Below, one piece after another: positions 39,127 through 50,020 of a DNA stretch of 64,000 bases (positions are counted from its first letter, which is position 1; the number at the start of each line of letters is the position of its first letter). The stretch covers positions 1,318,001-1,382,000 of the forward strand of contig VICG01000002.1 in NCBI GenBank assembly GCA_008692225.1, read 5' to 3'. This stretch comes from Monilinia fructicola (Eukaryota; Ascomycota; Leotiomycetes; Helotiales; Sclerotiniaceae). The position numbers were made by a program, and so were the translations under genes. A model generated the notes under the pieces. That model saw only the letters and a list, made by a program, of their open reading frames with translations, did no database searches and was not told the DNA's origin.

Positions 39127-39844
39127 ATGGGTAACCCTAACAACCGTGGACAACCCAAATTTGTCTCAAAGGTCAAACAGATTGAGATGGACAAGTTGGC
39201 CGAGGAAAAAAAGCTCGCCGAAGAAAAGGAGGCTGCGGATAAGCTATTGGCTGAGAAGAAACAGGAATGGGAAAATCAGAAGCTCGAGAAGATTGCTGCC
39301 CAAAAGAAAGCAGCGGCGGATAATCGGGCCACTACTGAGGAGAATGCTAAGAAGGTTGCCTCAACTATGCAGTTCGAAAATATTCAAAAGCACTATGCTC
39401 TCTTCCTGCAGCAAATTGGCGACACAAAGCAACTAATCATCGATCTCAACTTTATGGCCAACCCACCAACCGATATGTTTGCAATCATGAAGATCCTTCC
39501 CGATTATGCCCCGGCTATCACAAGTATTCAAATCAACTTGCTCGCACCCTATCAGCATGCCTCGCGTGCAGTTTATTACCAACGTGTTCAAAGCATGAAT
39601 AAATTGATAGAGCAACTTAACTCATTTCCCATCACTGTGCTAAACATCAGTGTTTGACATTACTGACCATGACAGCTTTCAGCAGTTAAAGTTAGCCGCC
39701 GCTGTCAACGGTCTCGTTTTCCAAGACTGGACCATGGAATACCAGGTTTGGGGTGCCAAGGATTTCTTCCCAATCGAGAGACATAGCTCTTACTACAAGA
39801 GACTCCGTGGTGTCTATAGGGCTGAGTTTGGTGGTGCCATTTAG
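39127..39844 (+). CDS. Tandem unknown family, copy 2 (one base extra)
   Basis: This copy starts MGNPNNRGQPKFVSKVKQ and continues with a strongly charged Lys/Glu/Ala segment of about 65 residues that should form a coiled coil (EEKKLAEEKEAADKLLAEKK). The core then follows: KQLIIDLNFM, LPDYAPAITSIQINLLAP, YQRVQSMNKLIEQLNSF, FQQLKLAAAVNGLVFQDWT and YKRLRGVYRAEF. The frame breaks at TTT (39653-39655). Removing one T gives 238 residues and makes the spacing from LNSF to DSFQQLKL identical to the equivalent interval in copy 1. The region has 718 nt, one more than a multiple of three. No intron is present where copy 3 has one. The first in-frame ATG was chosen. Confidence 0.75.
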
Positions 39845-41017
39845 TTTACGCTTTTGATGGCTACCTGGAGTTTTGGAGAAGTATTTGTGCGGGGATGCGG
39901 ATGGACTTTTGGGACCTGCTGTTCAATACTCAGAAATAAAGCAAGGTATGGCATGCTTTTTGATGGACTCGGTGGTGGCATGGGGATAGTGTGTGTCCTG
40001 GCTAGTAAAAAAATTTCTTGTTCGTGGCCAGACGATCCTGGTGTGGTGATAGCAGCACAAACGAAGAAAGAATCCCCGGCCTTCTACAACAATGCATTTC
40101 GTTGACTATAATTCTATGTCTGTATATACGTGACGTCAAAACTTTTGCTAATGCGTGAAACTTCCCAAAAACTAAAAACATTGCAGGTTATTGTTTGCCC
40201 ATGCAACATTATTGATATACTCAATACCCCTCCTAGTGAGCTTAGGAAATCAGAGCTGTTATATACGGAGTATTCCTCGCATTCCATGACACCTAGTTAT
40301 TTAGGTAGTTCTATCAAGATATTACAGTAATTATTCTCATTCACTCTCATAACTTGCAGGCTCTATTGAATCATACCACATTTCAGTCACTGCTCAAAGA
40401 CACTATGTTCAATAACCCAAAGGCAACTTGTTCGAAACTTATCCTGAGAAATCTCAAAATTGTGTGGAAATCTGAAAAATCGAAGTTTAATGCTGTAAGA
40501 AAAGTTATCCATGTGGCTATTTAGGCGTGGAATAACGACTTAGCTATTTCTCTCTAAGCAATAGCAACAGCATGAGGTAAATAATACTATAATGAAATTA
40601 TCATCGTCACAGTGATACCAACAAATGAGATTTCAACAGCCGTGTCTTAAGAATTCCGCCACCGTAACTCAAAATCATGGATTAGCCTGAAATCTTTTCA
40701 TCATACTGGCGACTTGTAATATACGTACAGTAGCTTTGCCGGCAATCAAGCTTTTGTTACGGTTGAATGATGGCGATCCTTAACTCAGATGATCTCACTC
40801 AAACTATGCTGTGGTAGGAGCCCTACCGTACCAGTAATGGATATTTGGGAATATCTCTTGTCTCCAGAATTCTGAATTTTGAAACATCTCAAATATTAAC
40901 CAACATCAAGTTTATAAATCACGAAAAAAGACTTCATCAACTTCCAATACTTATTAGATATCCCAAGCCTTCTTTCAAAAACCTTCAAGATTCATCGTTA
41001 TCTTTTCAATACACAAA
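39845..41017. other. Intergenic region between tandem copies 2 and 3
   Basis: About 1.2 kb. An open frame at 39854-40105 immediately downstream of copy 2 has no counterpart after copies 1 or 3 and is most likely untranslated sequence. Nothing else is recognisable. Confidence 0.5.
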
Positions 41018-41893
41018 ATGGGAAAGAATGTCAATCTTGGCAAAGTCCAAACGCCCAAGCTCTCCGCCGACAGAGATGAAACTGTTGATAAACAGAAGAA
41101 TGTATTTTCTGAGCAGAAGCGACAACCAGCCGAACAGAGAATTCTCACTCGTCAGAGACAACTGGTCCAGCAGAGACATTTGGCTAAGCAGAGAAGAGAT
41201 AGTGAAGTGAAAGCCGAAAACCAAGCAATCAAGAAGAGAGCTTTGAAATTCGACTTTACTGTTCTTCCCCAACATCCCAATCTGGCCATCAAGAAAACCA
41301 AAGATAATCTACAGATGATTATTGATCTCAACTTCTTTCAATCAAACTCAGCTCCTAGTATCGAGTCCCGTAAGCGAAATCCCCTTGTCGAGTTCTAATT
41401 ATCCGCGTTCAATTTCAATTCTATGGTTCAACTTCTGTACTGTCTCTCCACTTTGTGGTGCGGCTTTGCATACTCATCTGACAGATTCCATCAGTGATCG
41501 GAAAGTAACTAACTATTCAACATTTTAGTCTTAGCTGCAGTTCCTAAATACGCTGAAATCATTACCAACTTGAACGTCACAATTCTGATCAAGGCCCCTA
41601 GACACCACTACAATAAGGCTACTTACAACAGCAGAGCTCGAAATATCACCAAACTAATTGAAGTTATGAATAACTTCCGCGTTAACCAAATGGAGGTCAT
41701 TGCTTCTCTCGACAGTCACGATCATTTTGAGCAGCTCAAGCTTGCTGCGGGTGCCTACGGCTTGAACTTTCACAAGTGGACATTAGCATATACAATTCCA
41801 GGGATCGATACTAAGTGGCAGGTTCAGATTGGTAGTTCCTACGAGCGTAGACTTCGTGGAGTGTATAAGGCTGAGTTCATCACTCAGCATTAG
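41018..41893 (+). CDS. Tandem unknown family, copy 3 (intact)
   Basis: Exons 41018-41369 and 41529-41893 give 238 residues with no frame problem, so this is the reference copy. The head (MGKNVNLGKVQTPKLSADRD) is followed by a Gln/Arg-rich stretch (EQKRQPAEQRILTRQRQLVQ) instead of the Lys/Glu stretch of copy 2. The core reads ALKFDFTVLPQHPNLAIKK, LQMIIDLNFF, VPKYAEIITNLNVTILIKAP, RARNITKLIEVMNNF, FEQLKLAAGAYGLNFHKWT and ERRLRGVYKAEFITQH. The intron of 159 nt splits a Leu codon (C|TC) and is longer than most here; copies 1 and 2 lack it. The product is predicted soluble and intracellular. Function is unknown. Confidence 0.8.
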
Positions 41894-42239
41894 CACTACC
41901 GATGGGAGCTCGAGGATTTTTGGTGGTTGGGGTGAATGTTGTTGTCTTTCAAGGCGTTTGGTCTTCGACGTAGGATATCTCCGATGAACTAGTTTCCAAC
42001 AATTATATGACTGGGGGTAACAAGCCTGCCTTGATGGGGCAATACAAGTAGCCAAGGCAAAGTTTTTGCTTGAGCAGTGCTGTATGATTGTAGGAGAATT
42101 TTGGTATCTTTTTGCGATGGATCACTAAGCCAATAACAATTAACCTAACAAACACCTTAAATTCCAGCTAAATTATTTTCAAAGTAGTGATGGTCACAAT
42201 AGTATTGAGCTCTTATGGAAATGAAAAGACCATTGGTGA

Positions 42240-43921
42240 TCCCTACAGAACCAGAATTCCTACAAAAAGCCAATGAATCAATGTTTTTTTCAAAAATATC
42301 ATATTTTATAAATATATGGGTATATATAAATAATCTAAATTATATTAATTTAATTATAAATAGTTAAAATTCTATTAATTCCTTTAAAAGAAGCTTAAAA
42401 TCTGTTAATTTATTTGTAGGTAATCTAAAATCTATTAGTTTATTTATAGGTAATCTAAAATCTGTTAATTGGCTTAAAAATGGATTAGTTTCGTTGAATA
42501 GCTTTAATATTCGATATACTAATTCTTGAATACCTTTATTCTTTCATTTATTCTTTCATTTATTCTTTCATTCATTTTTTTATTCTTTTATTCTTTATTC
42601 TTTATTCTTTTATTTTTTCATTCTTTCATTTTTTTTATTATATTAAAGGTAAATTAAAATCATTTTGTTGTTGAAATTCGAAAGAGTAAATTGCTTTTTC
42701 CATTCGCTTTCCCCTCTATTTCTCGCTTTTTTTCAACGTTAATACTTTAAATAGGCTCAACAACTTCGAATCTCTGAATAGCTTCAATAATAATAATACT
42801 GTAATGCTTATAATCGTGATCGTGATCGTCCAAGTGATCGTAATACCTCCAAAAATGGATTAGCTTTCATAATAATAAAGTTTCGGGAAAGTTATACTAG
42901 CTCGTCCTTTCACCTTTTAGTATATAAGCTATATGAGAGGATTCCTGCATAACTCTGCATAAACTCTGCAACAAAAACAAATAAATTGTAAATGAAATTA
43001 GATTTTTAACATAAGATTCACTGATTATTGAAAGGTTAGAATTTTGGTTTTGTAAAGGATAAGACTATTATTTATATATCACATAACCCGTATTTGTATA
43101 CTTTACGAAACCAAAATTCTAATCTTTCAACAATCAATAAATCTTATATTAAAAACCTAATTTCATTTACGATTTACTTATTTTTTGTTGTAGAATTATA
43201 TAGAGTTATACAGAAATCCTTTATATAGCTTATATACTAAAAGGTGAAAGGATGAGTTAGTATGAACTCTATTATTATGAAAGCTAATCCATTTTTAAAG
43301 GTATTACAAGTACTTGGATAATTATTTGAATAATTACGATTACAATTACAATCATAAGCATTATTATTATTATTATTATTATTAAAACTATTTAAAGATT
43401 TAAAGTTGTTGAGCTTATTTAAAATGTTAACGTTAAAAAAAGCGAGAAATAAAGGGGAAAGTAAATGGAAAAAGCAATTTACCCTTTCGAATTTTAACAA
43501 CAAAATGATTTTAATTTACCTTTAATATAATAAAAGAATAAATAAAAAAATAAAAGAAAGAATAAAAGAATAAAGAATAAAAGAATAAAAGAATAAAAGA
43601 ATAAAAGAAAGAATAAAAAAATAAAGGTATTCAAAAATTAATATATCGAATATTAAAGTTATTCAACAAAACTAATCTATTTTAAGCCAATTAATAGATT
43701 TTAGACTACCTACAAATAAATTAACAGATTTTAGATTACCTACAAATAAACTAATAGATTTTTAAGCCTTTTTTTAAAGGAATTAATAGAATTCTAACTA
43801 TTTATAATTAAATTAATATAATTTAGATTATTTATATATATCCATATATTTATAAAACATAATATTTTTGAAAAAACGTTGATTCACTGATTTTTTGTAG
43901 GAATTCTGGTCCCGTAGGGAT
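42240..43921. mobile_element. 1.68-kb inverted-repeat (foldback) element with diverged arms
   Basis: Two arms of about 820 bp (42240-43057 and 43101-43921) are imperfect reverse complements around a spacer of about 43 bp. Outer ends read CCCTACAGAACCAGAATTCC on the left and, reverse-complemented, CCCTACGGGACCAGAATTCC on the right. Inner ends pair as TTTTGGTTTTGTAAAG with TTTTGGTTTCGTAAAG. In the stretches compared, differences are mainly C/T and G/A transitions, as expected after RIP. The arms include TTCTTTCATTTA-type microsatellites. No transposase frame survives. No clear target-site duplication was found. It could be a foldback transposon, a MITE with very long arms, or two head-to-head copies of one repeat. 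Confidence 0.8.
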
Positions 43922-44445
43922 GATCATATAATATCTTGAAAGTCTGGAAGTCTGAAGGGAGAGCTGCATAAATACAACTAGAATTCAAAAGGAAGCTTTA
44001 TAAAAAGAAATGGAAGAATTTTAGTGACAGAAGAACTAACATCTCTCAGGGTTGTGCACACTTGCGTTGTTGATCTATCTCGTGACCACGTATTAAGGCT
44101 ATCTTGCCTGATTCATCCTGTATACGTAGAAATGGATGGAAGAAAGATATTGCGACGTCATCACCTTTAAACTGCGAAAATAGCCATGATATTCGAGTAT
44201 GGCATGCGTGGACGTGCTGGACTGGATAAACACAATTCCAACTCAACAATCTGAGATAGTTATCAAAGAAACAGAGTTCTATGAGGTCTCTCCAAACCAG
44301 CAATCTTTTAAGAACGTTGAATGGAGCATTGAGAAGGGTGAGAAGAGGAGTTCTTAAGCCTTAGTGCCAAAGAAAGTCATGGAAGATAATTTTTCAGAAA
44401 AGCGTTTATGAAATGTGTATGGCCAAGGTCCCTAGAGTACCAAAA

Positions 44446-45140
44446 ATATGGCATAATGCCATAAATCAGATATGGTAAATTGCTACATATAAAATGGGAT
44501 TTTAATATATAAGATTAGGCAATCTATAGATCTTTGGGCATATGGTATACAAATAAGAGTTAACACTAATAATCCATACGTTTATTTTAAGCTTAATCTG
44601 TTAATCTTAGTATATTAAGCTAAGCTTATTTAAGTATACTATAAGATTTTCGGTTTATTTAAGCGTATTGCTTTATTTGAGTATATTTGAGCATATTACA
44701 AATCTATAGTATTATCATTGTTGTTGTTGTTATTAATAGTATTTAAAACTATTCAAAATCTAAAGTGGTTAATACGTTATTGAGGGGGGGCATTTTCAGA
44801 ATAGGGGAGTGGAAGCGAAGTAGAAAAAGCAATACTTTAACGAATGGAATAACTTACTATTAATGGTATTGATGATGATATTAATAGTATTGATAGTATT
44901 GAAGTAAAGTTGATGATGTTGAAGTGAAGTTGAAGAGTCGAAGTGAAGTTGAAGAATCGAAGTGAAGTTGAAGAGTCGAAGTGGGATTAAGAATGGTATA
45001 TTAGTATTTTGAAGCTAATATAGTATTTCCGAAAATCTTTCAATGTGGACGCTTCAAAGCTTCTACCACTATATACGTAAGATATACGCTATAATAAGAG
45101 TTAGGGAGGATTCTACGAATATATGGCATCCTGCCAGAAA
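44446..45140. repeat. AT-rich segment flanked by similar 20-bp motifs
   Basis: The motif ATATGGCATAATGCCATAAA at 44446-44465 recurs as ATATGGCATCCTGCCAGAAA at 45121-45140 (16 of 20 matches). The segment between them of about 650 bp is AT-rich and non-coding, and includes a copy of a dispersed repeat at about 44720-44850. Whether these are element ends or coincidence is unclear. Confidence 0.45.
44917..44985. repeat. 19-bp minisatellite GAAGTGAAGTTGAAGAGTC
   Basis: About three and a half tandem copies, with single-base differences between copies (GAGTC versus GAATC). Confidence 0.8.
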
Positions 45141-45176
45141 AATGCCATCGAACCGGTTCGATGGCATTTTTGTGGC
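45133..45176. repeat. 44-bp near-perfect palindrome
   Basis: A perfect 34-bp palindrome (45138-45171, centre AACCGGTT, arms AAAAATGCCATCG) extends by four more base pairs on each side (GCCA/TGGC) across a single G-G mismatch. That gives 21 of 22 pairs in each arm. No gene adjoins it closely. Confidence 0.9.
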
Positions 45177-47584
45177 GCACAAGGTTATGATGTCACGTGG
45201 TGTTTTATCTCTTGGTCGGTAACCTTAGTGCTACAGGTTTCATGGAACAGGCTGGCGTTGTTCCTTTTCAAGTCCTTATAACAAACCTCATGTTGCCGCA
45301 ATCCAGCACAATATTGCAGAGCAGCCGATGTTCAAATTGTTCAATCGTCCCCATATCCTGGGCAAATGGCTGTGATTTGTCGAAATAAAAGTTATTCCTT
45401 TGTCGTTTCAGCCGCATCACGTAATATTGGGGCAATTTCAGCTTCTGCAGAAAGAATGCCAGCATTTATACGCTGTGGCCTCACGTCCAAGACTCCACAA
45501 ATATATCATGACTTTTATTACGTCAAACATGATATCCAAAATTTCCAAAGAGGCTCTGAGGTGCTTATTATACAACTGGAACTTCACTCTCTCTCTCGTG
45601 AGAATAATCCTCAATTCATAAAATATTGGCATTGAAAGCCTCACTGTTCATCATGCCATCACGAAAACAGGCGGATACCACAGTTACAAACCTTACACAG
45701 CCATACGTATACCACCCCTTTCCTTCTAAGGATCAGGCCGACACATGGAATGAAAATTGTCAATCCTAGTCCACTAGGACTAGAACTGATGAAAAGTATG
45801 TCAATTTGGGCGTGATATAGGAAGTTCCTACTTTGATAATGTTATATGGACCCAGCGGCGTGATTTTGGCAATCTCACACCATCTATATTACCAGAGACT
45901 AGATCGGAGTCTTGCAAGATTATCAAATCGTCAACATTGGGCATCTAGAATCGGGGTCGGGCTTTAATTTCTCGTCGTTGCCCTTTTCAAGGCTGCATGC
46001 GATCAAGCCTATACACAACTGATTTGGATGCTTGTCAAGAAAGATGCATACTCTCTAGATGCCGTTGACAATTCGTTCACCCTACCAAGATCTCCCCTTG
46101 GGTTTCTATCTTTGGAATTGTTCCAAACTGCAAAGTTGGCAATATCCTTGTCTATGATATGCTGGTTTATCTTTTACGCATCAACATCATTTATAAGCGC
46201 CCACTAGTTGTACTTTCTAGGTACATATCACTGACAGGCATCACTCCTCCCTCTACACTTTTTGTTGTAATTATCACCGGCTTCCACGGAGAAAACTTCT
46301 CTGTATTGGCCAGCCGTTAAATGGGGTTCACAAGAGTTTTCCGATATTATCTTTAGAGTGCTGGATACGGGCAGCTTCTCTGACTCGCCGAGCTTAATGG
46401 ACTTAGTGCCTGCGAAGATATCGAACACCGATACTGGGATGATAATAGCATCACTTTGGGAAGTAGAAGGAACCGGAGCACCAGCCAACGCCCAATTGCA
46501 TCATGGCGTGACGCAAGCTCATTTGGCTTCTAAACTCTTCGGATAGTTATGAAGGCGGCTATGCTACTGCTCAACCAGGACCACTTCCAAGCACAACAAA
46601 TATTCTCTTCCAACAACCTTCGTAGATGTGTCGTTGTTTTGCGTGATGGATCGGAAAGGGATATGGAGCTTGATGATAACGGACATCATAAGGATCAGGT
46701 CTATCGGAAAGGTCACATTGCGTTCGGTGTCGCGGAAACCGTGGGTAATATGGTAAAGGGTGGTAAATATACTTCAATGAGTACAGCCAGTCACAGATGT
46801 AGTCAGAGCAGCTGACTAATTTCTCAATAATGCTTGACAAGCGCGAGTAATACGAAAAATCTTCATGATATATCAAAAGCTGATTGTATACGCAAATACC
46901 CCTTAGAGCAACTTTGCTATCAGTTTGTATATAATGAGAGAAGACATTAAACAGTTTGAGCCCCTAGATACTTGCAAACTTCCAGAATTTGGCTCAACAT
47001 CTTTAACTCGAATCGAAATCAAATACCCAACACACCGTGTAATTATCTCTACTAGAGCGTAATGGCAACACGAAAATCAAAGCTTCTCATTATGGTTGCT
47101 AGTTATATATCTTGAAACTCTACAGATTCAAGATCAAGATATATATACTTCACATTACGAAACATGTCCGTGGTTCTTCGCAAACATAGAATGGAGATGC
47201 ACATGTTTCCGTTTTCAAGGAAAAATCAAAACTGGAGCTACTATTCAAAGTCGCAACTAATTATGATATATGTTTGCTCTGTACACTCAACTGTCGGAAC
47301 CTTCAATTTTGACATTGGACAATCTCTTCAGTTGAATAATCCTACTCCCTTGAATGTAGGAGCGTCTTTAAATGTCTAGTTCCATAAGAAGAAGGAATAA
47401 TCCCCCCACTCCTCCCCCTCCACCAAACAAACTCTAAGTTTGTAGACAAACAATTTCCTTCATAAACAATTAAAGTCCCATTCACCTTTCCCAATAATCA
47501 AGCCGACATCTCCCCTTACCCCTTTCCATTATAATCTAAGACATTACCTCCCGCAGATCAAAGCAACCAAACAGTTAATCTAAA
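45177..47584. other. Intergenic region, no supported protein gene
   Basis: About 2.4 kb. Open frames on both strands around 46228-46876 have protein-like composition, but I could not assign a strand, a family or a splice pattern to them. Confidence 0.45.
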
Positions 47585-47672
47585 ATCTCGTTGGGCTAGT
47601 GGTCATGCCATCTGTCTCACAAAATTCTTTGGAGTCGCACAGAAGATCGCAGGTTCAAACCCTGCACGAGAT
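47585..47672 (+). tRNA. tRNA-Val (anticodon CAC) with intron
   Basis: The seven-pair acceptor ATCTCGT/ACGAGAT is perfect. The D arm is GGC-TAGTGGTCAT-GCC, the anticodon stem TCTGT/ACAGA, and the T arm GCAGG-TTCAAAC-CCTGC. The anticodon loop is 23 nt. With U33 fixed, the anticodon reads CAC and about 16 nt form an intron after position 37. Placing the loop two bases earlier would give CTC (Glu) but would leave no variable loop. A T run at 47697-47703 fits a polymerase III terminator. Confidence 0.88.
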
Positions 47673-50020
47673 ATCGTGGTGGATTCTTAAATTTTGTTTT
47701 TTTGCTCCAGCTTCACGTGAATTAAAAGCATTTTGTGGAAAAGAAGTGGTTCTTATGGAATTGCTTTTAATCATCGTTAAGTGTTTGTGTTAGGAAGGAG
47801 TGGGGCGGGGCAAGCGAGGGGTGCTCGCTTATGATGAAGGTGCATGAGTTCGAAGGAATGACTTGAAAAGAAAGGCAAAAGATCTGAAACTACTGGATTC
47901 AAAAAACCGCTTGTATATACCAGCATTTTTCTTCCTGTAGTTTTGCAGTTTTTAGCTTGAAAATCTTGCTTTGCTGTATCCAGCAGCTCCATTATTGTTG
48001 TCAAGCTTACGCACTTTGGCTATCAGCATCTGACAAAAAGACTTGTGATTGTCAATCTATTCTAACTTCCAAATATTAGCATGTTCTCAAATATTTGGCA
48101 AAAAATTAGATCTTGCCTGTGGCTAAATTATCAAAAGTTTTCATAGATTTCGGTTCATAGGATTACATTCCATGACATAAAGACTTATATACAAATAATA
48201 CATTCTATAAAATTAGTCTCTTCAATCTACTTATTATTAGATTAGTTGATACTCAAAGTTGCAAATCTTACCCACAGTATCGTTCTATTTTCGTCGTAAA
48301 ATATTAAATTCTCCACTTCGAGGTTCAAATGAATCTCAAGCGATTGTTGTTCTATCTATCAGAATGGCTGGTGCTCGGGATCTCAGTCTCAAAATCGAAA
48401 GTTGCATATATTAAAAATATAGGACACTTCAGTTTATGCTTCTTGAGCTACCAAAGTGTTTGAATATAGATGGAGAAGTCATCCCTTCGCTTAATTCACA
48501 ACATGACAGTCCCGCGGGAATTATTGTCGCTCCACGGAAAGCAGACCAGCATTGCATTAGCCCTGAGAACTACCATGCTTCAAAAATATTGAAGTGAGAT
48601 TTTAAAACACAGAAGTCGTCTACATTACCCAAAAAATAGCTGCAGTCGCTTTCAGGGTTGATTTTTCCGTCACGTGTTGGAGGTGCTGTCACGCTGAATT
48701 CATACCACTGGAAATTTACAACTCTAGTCAAAGGAGTGTTATAACTCGCACCAATGTCAAGAACTATACGTCAAGATCAATCTCTTGTCAAAGCTAGCTC
48801 AGTGTACTCGGAGAATAGAGCTGGGCCCCTAATTTGAACAAGATACATTCTTGAAAACCGAGACATGTATACTGCAAGAGGCGGATGGGTCGATTGGAGA
48901 TCGAAGAGGGCACGATATCTTCAATATTATATTCCCTCACACCAAAAGGAGCATTTACAATATAAAGTAATATCGTCTTGTTTGACAATATGCCCGAAGA
49001 CTATAGCTAAAGTCGAACCGCTCCCTCAAAATATGACGATAATCACGTGAATAATGGAGCTAACGTTTCTCGGGCTCAAATAGCTACCATAAATAGGGGT
49101 TAGCTGGGATCTTGCAATCCATTACTCTCCTCTCATTTGGACTACCGAGTCTAAGTGGTTACATAACACTCTAACTCCCGTAGCCCGGGCTTTTCTCCTC
49201 AATATGCAAGTAAGAACGAAAACTTCTGTACCAAGTATATTCAACATGGGCCTTGGAGTCATTAGAACTATCGATTTGGCTTGCTACAAGAAGTTATAAT
49301 AAGTATTGTCTATTCTCCAGTTTTCCATCGCCAAGGTCAGGATTCTTATTCTTCTCTGAGATTGTATGCACTGAAACTACTGTCATTGTTACGGGCTGGT
49401 TGTCGCCAAATCTGTTACAATCTGTCGCTGTTAAAGATGAGAGAAACTTTAGTGCGATTCTTCCACGAGTAACCCTTTCTGGAAAGAAACATAGAGCTAA
49501 TATATCTCATCTAATGCAAAGTAATTAGCCTTTTTTGCTTTTCACCTGGGTGTCTGAGTGGATGACATTTCATTATATGATCATAGGAAGGTCGCTACAA
49601 GTCACTTTCGATATATATAGCAAGTTTGAGATAATTAGTTATTAGTGAGCTCATGTTTCAGATATAACTCGATATTTTTCACTGGAATTTGTGGTTGTAA
49701 TCGCGATATCTGAAATATTGAAAAATTGAAGACTTCCAGATTGGTGATACATTGATAGCTCGCCCTGTATTATATATCAATTATCTCTCTCTCTATTGAA
49801 AAGAAGTAATGGTACTAGAAACTTGTGATAATGACATTATTAGATATTAGCAATCTATTAACAGTTTGGAATCTTGAAATCGTTTCTATTTATGTTGAAT
49901 GTTCAAGATTTTAAAGCAGTACTGTGGACGACAACACTGAGGCCATGCACCATAATCGATTTTAAAATGATAGAAGCCCTAAATGAAATGATTCAAAAGA
50001 GTAAAAATTGCTTCGTGTGA
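47673..50020. other. Intergenic region
   Basis: About 2.3 kb between the tRNA and the HET gene. No coding region or notable repeat is supported. Confidence 0.5.

Noticed and set aside
46228..46876. Protein-like open frames on both strands
   Set aside because: Neither strand gives a recognisable family or consistent exon chain, so the strand cannot even be chosen.
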